Shown piece by piece: positions 36,987 to 47,120 of a stretch of 64,000 bases of DNA (position 1 is the stretch's first letter; every line of letters begins with the position of its first letter). This DNA comes from an uncultured Bacteroides sp. (lineage in GTDB: Bacteria; Bacteroidota; Bacteroidia; Bacteroidales; Bacteroidaceae). The DNA is taken from contig CAQOGY010000013.1 in assembly GCA_948847595.1 (NCBI GenBank), positions 12,602-76,601 of the forward strand, given 5' to 3'. Made by a program: the position numbers and the translations under genes. Below the pieces are notes generated by a model, which was not told the origin of the DNA, did not search any database, and saw only the letters and a program-made list of their open reading frames with translations.

Positions 36987-39900
36987 ATGTATAAATCAAC
37001 AAATCATACACTGAGCAAAAGAGGGTACACTACCCTCTTAGCTCTCCTAATCTCAATAATCACATTTGCTCAAAATGTGACTGTAAAGGGAGTAGTTTAC
37101 GATGAAACAAATATGCCCCTTATTGGTGCGACCGTCCAAGTAAAAGGCGGACAAGCAGGAGCTGCAACTGACTTAGATGGTAACTTTACTATTAAAGCTG
37201 CTAAAAATTCAGTACTTACTATTAGTTATATCGGTTATTTGACACAAGAAGTAAAGCTACAAGGAAAAACGCAAATTTCCATTAAACTAGTGCCAGACAA
37301 TAAAACACTAGACGAAGTAGTGGTAGTAGGTTATGGAAGCATGAAGAAAGGCGACTTGACAGGATCTGTTTCTTCTGTTGCAGCTAAAGCAATCGAAGGC
37401 TTCAAAACCGGTTCTGTAGTAGAAACATTAGGAGGACAGATTGCAGGTGTTCAAATCACTCAATCAGATGGTACCCCGGGTTCCAGCTTTGATATTAAAA
37501 TTCGTGGTGTCGGAACTGTAAATGGAGACTCTGCCCCATTATTTATTGTAGACGGTTTTGAAGTAGCCAATATTGACTATCTAGCTAACTCCGACATTGA
37601 AAAAATCGATGTATTGAAAGATGCATCAGCCGCAGCCATCTATGGTGCACGTGCCGCTAATGGTGTCGTATTGGTAACAACCAAGTCTGGAAAAGAAGGA
37701 AAACCTGTAATTACTTACAACGGATCTGCTAGTTATCGTGTTATTGCCAAACAATTAGATTTGATCAGTCCATACGAATTCGTGCAATTACAGGTCGATA
37801 AAAATAAAGAAAGATACGAAAAGACTTACTATCAAGCAGGTACTGATCCTGCAACAGGAGAACCTTATCGTTACCAAACAATTGAAGACTATTTAACCGA
37901 ACCTGGAATAGACTGGCAAGATGAAGCATTCAAGCCTACATGGTCACAAGACCATAGTATAAGTATTATGGGTGGAACAAAAGAGAGTAAATATGCTGCG
38001 TCTTTCTCTCATTACAATGAAAATGGTATTTTTTCTAATAGTGGTTTCAAGAAAACAACTGGAAAATTACGCATTGACCAAACACTGACAAAAGCTATCT
38101 CGTTCAATGCCACAATCAACTATTCCAACATGGTCAGAGATGGTATTGGTACCTCAGGTACTTCCGGTTCTCTTAATGTACTTGCCAATTTGTTACGTGC
38201 ACGCCCTACCGGTGGTAATAAATATACCAATGAGCAACTTTTAAATTCAGCATTTGACCCACTTGAAATAGAATTAGACCCGTCAAGTAGCCAAATCAAC
38301 CCTATCAAACAATCAGAAGCAGTAACTGATCATAGATTAGTTGAGTTATGGGGTGCAAACGCAGCTGTTAATATAAAACTAACAAAAGATCTCGTATTCA
38401 AAACCTCCGCTACTTATAATACAACCAATACCCGAAGAGATGTATTCTACGGTGAAGATTCAAGTCAAGCTTACAGAACAGGTGGAGTTTATGGAAATAC
38501 TCAAATGCAAAAAGACCTTCGTTGGCAAAGTAGTAATACACTGACATACAAAAAGAAAATTAATAAAATCCATGCCCTTGATGTCATGCTCGGACATGAG
38601 TTCTCATATAGAAGTAACGAGTATCTAAAAGGTGAAGCCAGAGATTTCCCGGTCAATTTAGGAAATGACAATTTAGGAATGGGAGCTACGCCTAGTATAG
38701 TAACAACATATAAAGAAGAAAACAAACGATTGTCTTTCTTTGCCCGTGGACAATACAATCTGAACAATCGCTATTTATTAACTGCTACTATCCGTGCAGA
38801 TGGTTCGACTGTATTCTCAACAAACAACAAATGGGGTGTATTTCCTGCATTCTCTGCTGCATGGCGTATATCTGAAGAGAAATTTATGAAGAACATCACG
38901 CCTGTTTCCAATCTGAAACTGCGTCTCGGATGGGGTACAGTAGGTAACGACCGTATTGCCAACTATCTTTCTATGGATTTATATACCATGGGGAAATATG
39001 GTATAGGCAATAAACAAACGACTGTACTTTATCCTAAACAACTCGCAAATAAAGATTTGAGATGGGAAGGCTCAACAACCACGAATTTAGGTATTGATTT
39101 AGGCCTTTTCAATAACCGCGTTAGTGTAACTGCCGACTTTTTTATAAAAAACACAAAAGACTTATTACTGGCACAGGAATTAGCTTATGTTAGTGGATTT
39201 GGTCAACAATGGAAAAATGTCGGTAAAGTTCAAAATAAAGGTATTGAATTAAGTTTAAATACTACCAACATACAGACCCGTGATTTCAATTGGCAAACAG
39301 ACTTCAATATTTCTTTTGTAAGAAATAAAGTTAAGTCTTTGCAGGAAGGAGCATCAGAGATACTTTCTGCAACGAAATTTAATACAAACTTCAAAGGATA
39401 CGACTATGTCTCATATGTAGGTCAATCATTAGGTCAGATGTATGGATATGTATTTGACGGAGTGTATCAGAATTCTGATTTTAACCAAACACCAAGTGGA
39501 ATGGTATTGAAACCTGGAATCACGGATATCAGTAATCATGCAGGTGAAGCCGTTCGCCCCGGAATGGTAAAATATAAGGATATAGATGGTGATGGTGTGA
39601 TAACAGAGAATGACCGTACGGTTATCGGTAATGGTCAACCTAAATGGTATGGTGGTATTACCAACACTTTCAAATATAAAGGAGTCGATTTTAGCTTCTT
39701 ATTCCAATTCAGTTATGGTAACGATGTGTATAACGCAACACGTATGTTCAGTACTCAATCACAAGACGAACGTGCCAACCAACTGAAAGAAGTAGCAGAC
39801 CGGTGGACTCCGACACATGCTTCTAACCGCGTACCTGCCCTTGATGGATATGTTAAGTATGAACTGTATTCACGCTTCATAGAAGATGGTTCATTCCTGC

Positions 39901-40130
39901 GATTAAAAAACATAACATTAGGATATACTTTACCTGCGAAATGGACGAAAAAAGCATATATCAACCGTGTACGTGTTTATACTACCGCACAAAACCTATT
40001 CTGTATCACCAAATATACAGGATACGATCCGGAAGTCAACATGAAAAACAGTCCGTTAATGCCCGGATTCGACTGGGGAGCTTATCCTAAGAGCAAAGCT
40101 TTTACATTTGGTGTCGAAGTTCAATTTTAA
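36987..40130 (+). CDS. SusC-family TonB-dependent transporter of the heparin PUL
   Basis: A 1047-residue protein with a signal peptide (TFAQN region). An N-terminal carboxypeptidase-D-regulatory-like domain (VVYDETNMPLIGATVQVKG, DLDGNFTI) is followed by a plug starting at DEVVVVGYGSMKKGDLTGS with IRGVGTVNGDSAPLFIVDG and NGVVLVTTKSGKEG. The barrel ends in KAFTFGVEVQF. It sits 26 bp after the glycan-binding protein and 15 bp before SusD. It imports sulfated oligosaccharides through the outer membrane using TonB energy. Confidence 0.95.
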   Translation: MYKSTNHTLSKRGYTTLLALLISIITFAQNVTVKGVVYDETNMPLIGATVQVKGGQAGAATDLDGNFTIKAAKNSVLTISYIGYLTQEVKLQGKTQISIKLVPDNKTLDEVVVVGYGSMKKGDLTGSVSSVAAKAIEGFKTGSVVETLGGQIAGVQITQSDGTPGSSFDIKIRGVGTVNGDSAPLFIVDGFEVANIDYLANSDIEKIDVLKDASAAAIYGARAANGVVLVTTKSGKEGKPVITYNGSASYRVIAKQLDLISPYEFVQLQVDKNKERYEKTYYQAGTDPATGEPYRYQTIEDYLTEPGIDWQDEAFKPTWSQDHSISIMGGTKESKYAASFSHYNENGIFSNSGFKKTTGKLRIDQTLTKAISFNATINYSNMVRDGIGTSGTSGSLNVLANLLRARPTGGNKYTNEQLLNSAFDPLEIELDPSSSQINPIKQSEAVTDHRLVELWGANAAVNIKLTKDLVFKTSATYNTTNTRRDVFYGEDSSQAYRTGGVYGNTQMQKDLRWQSSNTLTYKKKINKIHALDVMLGHEFSYRSNEYLKGEARDFPVNLGNDNLGMGATPSIVTTYKEENKRLSFFARGQYNLNNRYLLTATIRADGSTVFSTNNKWGVFPAFSAAWRISEEKFMKNITPVSNLKLRLGWGTVGNDRIANYLSMDLYTMGKYGIGNKQTTVLYPKQLANKDLRWEGSTTTNLGIDLGLFNNRVSVTADFFIKNTKDLLLAQELAYVSGFGQQWKNVGKVQNKGIELSLNTTNIQTRDFNWQTDFNISFVRNKVKSLQEGASEILSATKFNTNFKGYDYVSYVGQSLGQMYGYVFDGVYQNSDFNQTPSGMVLKPGITDISNHAGEAVRPGMVKYKDIDGDGVITENDRTVIGNGQPKWYGGITNTFKYKGVDFSFLFQFSYGNDVYNATRMFSTQSQDERANQLKEVADRWTPTHASNRVPALDGYVKYELYSRFIEDGSFLRLKNITLGYTLPAKWTKKAYINRVRVYTTAQNLFCITKYTGYDPEVNMKNSPLMPGFDWGAYPKSKAFTFGVEVQF

Positions 40131-40145
40131 ATAAAAGCAAAGACA

Positions 40146-41810
40146 ATGAAAAATCTTAAATATTATATTCTCACATTAGCTTGTATATTAGGTTTTACAT
40201 CTTGTTCTTTAGATGAAACCAATTATACAGAAGTAGGAAAAGATAATTATATGAAGGATGCATCAGAAGCACAAAATGTACTTCTGGGAATATATCGTAA
40301 TATGATAGATGAAGGAATGTACAAGTACAATTTATCACTATTATTTACAATTCCTACTGATATAGCGAAAGGACCGGGGAATTCAACAGATGGTCTTCGT
40401 TTAGTACCAGCAAATGCATATGGTAGCAATCAAAGTGACGTACAATTAACGTGGGCAAGCCTATATGCCGGGGTCTATTGTGCAAACGACTTCCTTGAAG
40501 CATTACAGCAGAAAATACAAACTTATGATGAAAAGAACTATAAGTTAGCAGTAATATATATGGCAGAAGCACGTGCCTTACGCGCCCTTCATTATTTTGA
40601 ATTAGTACGTTGGTTCAGAAATATAGCTTTAATAACAAATACAAGCCAATCCTACTTGCCACCTTCTGAATATACTCAAGCAAATCCGATAGATGTATAT
40701 AAATACATTGAAGAAGATCTGCTATATGCAATCGACAATCTGCCCTATGCAGTAGACGACAATTTACGTTCAAACAGCAGCTTCCGCCTTTCAAAAGGTT
40801 CAGCACTAGGATTGTTAACCAAAGTGTATGCAACATGGGCAAGCGAAGATGATACTAAATGGGAAAAAGCAGCTCAAACAGCGAAAGTTTTAATTGAATC
40901 AGGAAAACATCATCTTTTAAGCGAATATGATCAACTCTGGAAAAACACTTGTAATGGAATTTGGGATCCTGCAGAAAGTTTAATTGAAATTAGCTTCTAT
41001 GCTCCAAACTCATCAGTAAACTCATATGGTCGTATTGGAAAATGGAATGGCGTATCTGCCACAGGAATTAGAAGCGGGCGAAATGCAGGAAACTGGAGAG
41101 TTATACCGACTTTCCTACGCGACTGGAAAGACCGTGATAAAGATCTAAGAGCATATATTTCTGTGGCAGACTACAATTATACCGGAGGAAGCAAAAGAGG
41201 GGTTATCAAAGACCAACCTAACATAACTTTTGAAGATATAATCAAAGATGATGCCAAAGATAGCCAAAGAAAAACTTATGTTGATGGAATGTTCCCTGCT
41301 AAATGGGACACAGAATTATATGTTAGTGACGAAAACTACTTAATTGATCAAAATTATTCCAATATCAATTGGTATGTACTGAGATACGCAGACGTATTGT
41401 TACTTTACGCTGAAGCATTGAACGAATGGAAAGGTAGCCCCACTCCCGAAGCCTATACTGCTATTAATATGGTACGTCGACGTGGTTTCGGTACAGATGT
41501 CAATACCCCAAATAGCCAAGCTGATTTATCAGGATTAGATGGAACTGCATTCCGAAAAGCAGTACGTGACGAGCGTGCTTATGAATTAGCATTCGAAGGA
41601 CATCGCCGTCAAGATTTGATCCGTTGGGGAATCTACTATGATGCTATTCAAAACACACAATCAGAGTTATCCAGTTGGTGTCAATCATTAGGAACCCTTT
41701 ATATTTGTTCACAATATACACAAAAGAATAAACATGAGTTACTTCCTATCCCACTGCGTGACATGTCATTGCTCAAACAGTTTGATCAAAATCCAGGCTG
41801 GGGAAAATAA
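40146..41810 (+). CDS. SusD-family nutrient-binding lipoprotein of the heparin PUL
   Basis: A 554-residue lipoprotein (lipobox Cys20). SusD/RagB hallmarks are MAEARALRALHYFELVRWF, VLRYADVLLLYAEALNEW, VRDERAYELAFEGHRRQDL and the terminal LLPIPLRDMSLL...QNPGWG. It partners the SusC encoded 15 bp upstream. It ends the second structural unit, followed by a strong hairpin. Confidence 0.95.
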   Translation: MKNLKYYILTLACILGFTSCSLDETNYTEVGKDNYMKDASEAQNVLLGIYRNMIDEGMYKYNLSLLFTIPTDIAKGPGNSTDGLRLVPANAYGSNQSDVQLTWASLYAGVYCANDFLEALQQKIQTYDEKNYKLAVIYMAEARALRALHYFELVRWFRNIALITNTSQSYLPPSEYTQANPIDVYKYIEEDLLYAIDNLPYAVDDNLRSNSSFRLSKGSALGLLTKVYATWASEDDTKWEKAAQTAKVLIESGKHHLLSEYDQLWKNTCNGIWDPAESLIEISFYAPNSSVNSYGRIGKWNGVSATGIRSGRNAGNWRVIPTFLRDWKDRDKDLRAYISVADYNYTGGSKRGVIKDQPNITFEDIIKDDAKDSQRKTYVDGMFPAKWDTELYVSDENYLIDQNYSNINWYVLRYADVLLLYAEALNEWKGSPTPEAYTAINMVRRRGFGTDVNTPNSQADLSGLDGTAFRKAVRDERAYELAFEGHRRQDLIRWGIYYDAIQNTQSELSSWCQSLGTLYICSQYTQKNKHELLPIPLRDMSLLKQFDQNPGWGK

Positions 41811-41843
41811 GTAATTTCTCTTTAAAATAAAAGGTTTAATCCT

Positions 41844-41876
41844 CTCCAATATGCCTCTAACCAAGGCATATTGGAG
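41844..41876 (+). terminator. Hairpin after SusD
   Basis: A perfect 13-bp stem (41844-41856 with 41864-41876) and 7-nt loop are followed by AATTTTAAAACC TTTTT. The U-tract is interrupted, so termination may be partial. Confidence 0.65.
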
Positions 41877-41970
41877 AATTTTAAAACCTTTTTCAACAAA
41901 ATCGAAACTGAAAGAGCAGGGTTCAAACACCTTTTGGACAATCCTGCAACGCAAAGTCAAGCCTTTCCGC

Positions 41971-41978
41971 TACTTTTG
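41971..41978 (+). promoter_or_regulatory. -7 promoter element for GH88-PL12 unit
   Basis: TACTTTTG matches TAnnTTTG, 36 bp before the ATG at 42015. No -33 TTTG at the correct distance, as for the other units of this PUL. Confidence 0.5.
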
Positions 41979-42014
41979 TATCAGTTACAAAACTTCTAAA
42001 AACAATCACTTAAA

Positions 42015-43301
42015 ATGAATAACATGAAAAAGAAACTTGTTCTCTTTGCTTCGGTTACTATCGCACTCGCATCGTGCCAGACAGCTCCAAAGGAAGACTA
42101 CAGTTGGATTAAAAAAGGACTGGATGTAGCTTCTGCACAATTACAACTTTCAGCAGAAGAAGTTGACGGTACAGGTCAGCTCCCACGTTCCATCCGTACT
42201 GGTTATGACATGAATTTCCTTTGCCGCCAGTTGGAAAGAGATTCACTGACATTTAAAGATTCACTTCGTGCACAACCGACCGCAGAACAATTGGGCAAAC
42301 GCCGTCTTTGTGGCGTTCATGACTGGACAAGCGGTTTCTTCCCCGGTTCTTTGTGGTACGCATACGAGCTGACAGGAAACGATACACTGAAAGCGGAAGC
42401 TATTCAATATACTAATCTTCTGAATCCGGTACGCTATTATAAAGGTACACACGATTTAGGGTTTATGATTAACTGTAGTTATGGTAACGCAGAGCGTCTT
42501 GCACCCAATGACACTATCGCAGCAGTGATGAGAGAAACAGCCGACAATCTGTGCGGACGTTTCAACGATTCTATCGGTGCTATCCGTTCATGGGACTTCG
42601 GTACATGGAACTTCCCGGTTATCATCGACAATATGATGAACCTTGACCTCTTGTTCAACGTAGCAAAAGCAACTGGTGACAGCAAATACAAAGATGTTGC
42701 CATCAAGCATGCCATGACTACCATGCAAAATCACTTCCGTCCCGACTATACCTGCTGGCATGTAGTGAGCTACAACAACGACGGAACTGTTGAACGCAAA
42801 CAAACTCACCAAGGCAAGAATGACGATTCTTCATGGGCACGCGGTCAAGCATGGGCTGTATATGGCTACACAGCTTGTTACCGTGAAACAAACGACAGCA
42901 CTTTCCTGAACTTCGCTATCAAAGTAGCTGATATGATTATGGATCGCGTAAAAACAGACGATGCTATCCCCTACTGGGATTACGATGCTCCTGTGACTGA
43001 AGAAACTCCGCGTGATGCATCTGCCGCTTCTGTTACCGCTTCTGCCTTGATTGAACTAAGCACAATGGTTCCTGATGGTAAGAAATACCTGGATTATGCT
43101 GAAAAAATTCTGAAGAGTTTGTCAAGTGATGCATACCTTGCAAAAGTCGGCGACAACCAGGGATTCATCCTGATGCACTCTGTAGGCTCACTGCCTAACG
43201 GTTCTGAAATTGACACTCCGCTGAATTATGCTGACTACTACTATTTGGAAGCATTGAAGAGATTCATGGACTTGAAAGGCATCAACTACAAAAATATCTA
43301 A
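42015..43301 (+). CDS. GH88 unsaturated glucuronyl hydrolase
   Basis: A 428-residue protein with a lipoprotein-like signal (Cys21 in IALASC). The (alpha/alpha)6 barrel of GH88 is recognisable by GVHDWTSGFFPGSLWYAYE, KGTHDLGFMINCSYG, DNMMNLDLLFNVA, NDDSSWARGQAWAVYGY and the ASAASVTASALIEL run. The acidic residues in the HDLGFM and NMMNLD blocks are the likely catalytic pair. It hydrates the 4,5-unsaturated uronic acid left by the lyases, releasing the keto-uronate. It forms a unit with the PL12 encoded 28 bp downstream. Counterpart of BT4658 by recollection. Confidence 0.93.
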   Translation: MNNMKKKLVLFASVTIALASCQTAPKEDYSWIKKGLDVASAQLQLSAEEVDGTGQLPRSIRTGYDMNFLCRQLERDSLTFKDSLRAQPTAEQLGKRRLCGVHDWTSGFFPGSLWYAYELTGNDTLKAEAIQYTNLLNPVRYYKGTHDLGFMINCSYGNAERLAPNDTIAAVMRETADNLCGRFNDSIGAIRSWDFGTWNFPVIIDNMMNLDLLFNVAKATGDSKYKDVAIKHAMTTMQNHFRPDYTCWHVVSYNNDGTVERKQTHQGKNDDSSWARGQAWAVYGYTACYRETNDSTFLNFAIKVADMIMDRVKTDDAIPYWDYDAPVTEETPRDASAASVTASALIELSTMVPDGKKYLDYAEKILKSLSSDAYLAKVGDNQGFILMHSVGSLPNGSEIDTPLNYADYYYLEALKRFMDLKGINYKNI

Positions 43302-43329
43302 GACATAAAATCATAATACCGAATCTATC

Positions 43330-45330
43330 ATGAATAAAATTTTAAAGTATATCCTTTTGCTGGCAATTGCTTGTTTTGCAGGTAAAGTTAGCGCCCAGGA
43401 GTTGAAAAGCGAAGTATTTTCACTTCTCAACCTCGATTACCCGGGACTGGAAAAAGTAAAAGCCTTGCATCAGGAAGGTAAAGACGAAGATGCCGCAAAA
43501 GCATTACTCGATTACTACCGTGCACGCACCAACGTGAAAACTCCGGATATTAACCTGAAAAAAGTTACTATCGGCAAAGAAGAACAGCAGTGGGCAGACG
43601 ACGCACTGAAGCATACCTTCTTCGTTCACAAAGGTTATCAGCCTTCTTACAATTACGGAGAAGACATCAACTGGCAATACTGGCCGGTAAAAGACAACGA
43701 ACTTCGCTGGCAATTACACCGCCACAAATGGTTCACTCCAATGGGTAAGGCTTATCGCGTATCTGGTGACGAGAAATACGCCAAAGAATGGGCACACCAA
43801 TACATCGACTGGATTAAAAAGAATCCGTTGGTGAAGATGGACAAGAAAGAATATGAGCTGGTAAGCGACGGAAAAATCAAAGGTGAAGTAGAAAATGTAC
43901 GTTTCGCATGGCGTCCTTTGGAAGTGAGCAACCGTCTGCAAGACCAGACTTCACAGTTCCAGTTGTTCCTGCCTTCTCCTTCTTTCACTCCGGACTTCCT
44001 GACTGAATTCCTAGTGAACTACCACAAACATGCCGTACATATCTTAGGTAACTACTCCGACAAGGGTAATCACCTGTTGTTTGAAGCTCAGCGTATGATT
44101 TATGCAGGCGCTTTCTTCCCAGAATTCAAAGATGCTCCGGCTTGGAGAAAGAGTGGTATCGATATCCTGAACCGTGAAATTCACGTACAGGTATATGAAG
44201 ACGGCGGTCAGTTTGAGCTCGACCCTCACTATCACCTTGCTGCTATCAACATTTTCTGCAAAGCATTAGGAATTGCAGATGTAAACGGATTCCGCAAGGA
44301 ATTCCCGCAAGATTATCTGGATACAATCGAAAGCATGATTATGTTCTATGCAAACATTTCTTTCCCGGATTACACAAACCCATGTTTCAGCGACGCCAAG
44401 TTGACAACTAAGAAAGAAATGGTGAAGAACTACAAAGCGTGGAGTAAACTGTTCCCGAAAAACCAGGCTATCAAATACTTTGCAACAGAAGGTAAAGAGG
44501 GTGCATTGCCGGATTATATGTCTAAGGGATTCCTGAAATCAGGTTTCTTCGTATTCCGTAATTCCTGGGGAATGGATGCTACTCAAATGGTAGTAAAAGC
44601 AGGTCCGAAAGCATTCTGGCACTGTCAGCCGGACAACGGTACATTCGAACTTTGGTTCAATGGCAAGAACTTGTTCCCGGATTCCGGTTCGTATGTATAT
44701 GCAGGCGAAGGCGAAGTGATGGAACAACGCAACTGGCATCGTCAGACTTGTGTACACAACACTGTAACCCTGAACAACAAGAATCTGGATACAACAGAAT
44801 CAGTTACCAAACTGTGGCAGCCGGAAGGTGCCATCCAGACTTTGGTTACCGAAAACCCGAGTTACAAGAACCTGAAGCATCGCCGTTCCGTATTCTTTGT
44901 GGATAATACTTATTTTGTAATTGTGGACGAAATGGCAGGTAGCGCCAAAGGTTCTATCAATCTTCATTACCAAATGCCGAAAGGCGAAATCGCCAACAGC
45001 CGCGAAGACATGACATTCCTTACCCAGTTTGAGGATGGAAGCAACATGAAACTGCAATGTTTCGGTCCTGACGGTATGAGCATGAAGAAAGAACCGGGAT
45101 GGTGTTCAACTGCTTACCGCAAACGTTACAAACGTATGAACGTATCATTCAACGTAAGAAAAGACGGAGAAGAAGCTGTACGTTATATCACTGTCATCTA
45201 TCCTGTTAAGAAAAGCGCAGATGCCCCTAAATTTGCTGCTAAATTCAAGAACAAAGCGTTCGATGAAAACGGATTGGAAGTAGAAGTGAAAGTAAATGGA
45301 AAGAAACAGTCACTAAAATATAAACTCTGA
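43330..45330 (+). CDS. PL12 heparinase III-like lyase, periplasmic
   Basis: A 666-residue protein with an ordinary signal peptide (KVSAQE), so periplasmic, unlike the two lipoprotein PL12s upstream. A toroid domain (about 25-360; LHRHKWFTPMGKAY, FAWRPLEVSNRLQDQ) and a heparinase II/III beta-sandwich are present. Tyr301 in DPHYHLAAIN corresponds in position to the catalytic Tyr301 I recall for B. thetaiotaomicron BT4657. His431 lies in WHCQPDNGTFELW. It degrades imported low-sulfated oligosaccharides. It is followed by a strong terminator. Confidence 0.92.
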   Translation: MNKILKYILLLAIACFAGKVSAQELKSEVFSLLNLDYPGLEKVKALHQEGKDEDAAKALLDYYRARTNVKTPDINLKKVTIGKEEQQWADDALKHTFFVHKGYQPSYNYGEDINWQYWPVKDNELRWQLHRHKWFTPMGKAYRVSGDEKYAKEWAHQYIDWIKKNPLVKMDKKEYELVSDGKIKGEVENVRFAWRPLEVSNRLQDQTSQFQLFLPSPSFTPDFLTEFLVNYHKHAVHILGNYSDKGNHLLFEAQRMIYAGAFFPEFKDAPAWRKSGIDILNREIHVQVYEDGGQFELDPHYHLAAINIFCKALGIADVNGFRKEFPQDYLDTIESMIMFYANISFPDYTNPCFSDAKLTTKKEMVKNYKAWSKLFPKNQAIKYFATEGKEGALPDYMSKGFLKSGFFVFRNSWGMDATQMVVKAGPKAFWHCQPDNGTFELWFNGKNLFPDSGSYVYAGEGEVMEQRNWHRQTCVHNTVTLNNKNLDTTESVTKLWQPEGAIQTLVTENPSYKNLKHRRSVFFVDNTYFVIVDEMAGSAKGSINLHYQMPKGEIANSREDMTFLTQFEDGSNMKLQCFGPDGMSMKKEPGWCSTAYRKRYKRMNVSFNVRKDGEEAVRYITVIYPVKKSADAPKFAAKFKNKAFDENGLEVEVKVNGKKQSLKYKL

Positions 45331-45370
45331 TAAAAAGACATTGATCAATGTCCATCAGAGCGTAGCGAAG

Positions 45371-45406
45371 AATCTCCTCTCTACGTTATAAAGAGAGGAG
45401 ATTTTT
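45371..45406 (+). terminator. Terminator after periplasmic PL12
   Basis: A perfect 12-bp stem (45371-45382 with 45392-45403) with a 9-nt loop runs into a TTTTT tract. It separates the GH88-PL12 unit from the sulfatase unit. No clear promoter box is seen between it and 45494. Confidence 0.9.
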
Positions 45407-45493
45407 CGTCACTACGCATCCCCCTGAATGACAGTCATATCCGGCTATTATTCGTTTATTAGTATCACATTCTCCTCAAAAAGACTCTTTATT

Positions 45494-47104
45494 ATGAGAA
45501 ACTATCCCTCTACCCTACTCCTTCCATTGGCTGCATTAAGCCTTGCTTCCTGCGGCAATCAGAAGAAAGAAGAAACTAAACGACCGAACATCATCTTTAT
45601 GATGACGGACGACCATACCACCCAAGCCATGTCCTGCTATGGCGGAAACTTGATTCAGACTCCCAACATGGATCGGATTGCCAACGAAGGTATCCGTTTC
45701 GACAACTGTTATGCAGTCAACGCCCTCTCCGGCCCTTCACGTGCTTGTATCCTTACCGGTAAATTCAGTCATGAAAATGGTTTCACCGATAACGCAAGTA
45801 CATTCAACGGTGACCAGCAGACATTCCCCAAGCTTCTCCAACAAGCCGGATACCAGACTGCCATGATTGGTAAATGGCATCTTATCAGTGAACCGCAAGG
45901 GTTCGATCATTGGAGCATCCTTAGCGGTCAGCATGAACAGGGCGATTACTACGACCCTGACTTTTGGGAAGACGGCAAGCATATCGTAGAAAAAGGATAT
46001 GCGACGGATATTATCACTGATAAAGCCATTGAATTTCTCGAAGGCCGGGATAAGAACAAACCGTTCTGTATGATGTATCACCAAAAAGCTCCGCATCGTA
46101 ACTGGATGCCTGCTCCCCGCTACCTGGGTATCTTCAACAATACTACTTTCCCCGAACCTGCCAACCTGTTCGACGATTACGAAGGACGCGGAAGGGCAGC
46201 GCGCGAACAGGATATGTCCATCGAGCACACGCTGACCGATGATTGGGATCTCAAGCTACTGACCCGCGAAGAGATGTTGAAAGATACGACAAACCGTCTT
46301 TATAGCGTATATAAGCGTATGCCTGCCGAAGTACAGGACAAATGGGATTCTGTATATGCACAACGTATCGCAGAATATCGCAAAGGCGACCTGAAAGGCA
46401 AAGCATTAATCAGTTGGAAATATCAACAGTATATGCGCGACTATCTGGCTACCACATTAGCGGTAGATGAAAATATCGGTCGCCTGATGAATTATCTTGA
46501 AAAAATCGGTGAACTGGACAACACAATCATTGTCTACACTTCCGACCAGGGTTTCTTCCTCGGCGAACACGGCTGGTTTGACAAACGCTTCATGTATGAA
46601 GAATGTCAGCGTATGCCGCTTATCATCCGCTATCCGAAGGCTATCAAGGCAGGAAGCACAAGCAACGCCATCAGCATGAACGTAGACTTTGCCCCTACTT
46701 TCCTCGACTTTGCCGGAGTGGAAATCCCGTCTGATATCCAAGGCGCATCCTTGAAACCGATATTGGCAAACGAAGGCAAAACTCCCTCCGACTGGCGAAA
46801 GGCTGCTTATTACCATTACTACGAATATCCGGCTGAACATTCCGTAAAACGTCATTACGGTATCCGTACCCAGGATTTCAAACTCATCCATTTCTACAAC
46901 GATATAGATGAATGGGAAATGTACGACATGAAAGCCGACCCGAGAGAAATGAACAACGTCTTCGGCAAACCGGAATATGCAGAAAAACAAAAAGAATTGA
47001 TGCAACTCCTTCAAGATACCCAAAAACAATATAACGACAGCGACCCCGATGAAAAAGAGAAAGTCCTTTTCAAAGGAGACCGTCGACAAATGAAAAACAG
47101 ATGA
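45494..47104 (+). CDS. S1-family sulfatase (Ser-type), probable N-acetylglucosamine-6-O-sulfatase
   Basis: A 536-residue enzyme. The open frame begins at 45428, but the ATG at 45494 gives a lipoprotein signal (Cys20 in LSLASC) and is preferred. The arylsulfatase fold has NIIFMMTDDHTTQA (metal-binding Asp pair) and the formylglycine motif SGPSRACILTG, where Ser79 is the residue converted by an anaerobic maturase. GKWHL, HQKAPHRNW, and YTSDQGFFLGEHGWFDK complete the active site. It begins the third structural group (sulfatase, PHP, ROK, MFS, PL15). Counterpart of BT4656 (6-O-sulfatase) by recollection. The required maturase is not in the window. Confidence 0.9.
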   Translation: MRNYPSTLLLPLAALSLASCGNQKKEETKRPNIIFMMTDDHTTQAMSCYGGNLIQTPNMDRIANEGIRFDNCYAVNALSGPSRACILTGKFSHENGFTDNASTFNGDQQTFPKLLQQAGYQTAMIGKWHLISEPQGFDHWSILSGQHEQGDYYDPDFWEDGKHIVEKGYATDIITDKAIEFLEGRDKNKPFCMMYHQKAPHRNWMPAPRYLGIFNNTTFPEPANLFDDYEGRGRAAREQDMSIEHTLTDDWDLKLLTREEMLKDTTNRLYSVYKRMPAEVQDKWDSVYAQRIAEYRKGDLKGKALISWKYQQYMRDYLATTLAVDENIGRLMNYLEKIGELDNTIIVYTSDQGFFLGEHGWFDKRFMYEECQRMPLIIRYPKAIKAGSTSNAISMNVDFAPTFLDFAGVEIPSDIQGASLKPILANEGKTPSDWRKAAYYHYYEYPAEHSVKRHYGIRTQDFKLIHFYNDIDEWEMYDMKADPREMNNVFGKPEYAEKQKELMQLLQDTQKQYNDSDPDEKEKVLFKGDRRQMKNR

Positions 47105-47120
47105 ACTAATTACTAAAACC

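Noticed and set aside
45428..45494. Longer sulfatase N-terminus from 45428
   Set aside because: It would bury the lipoprotein signal, which begins at the ATG at 45494.
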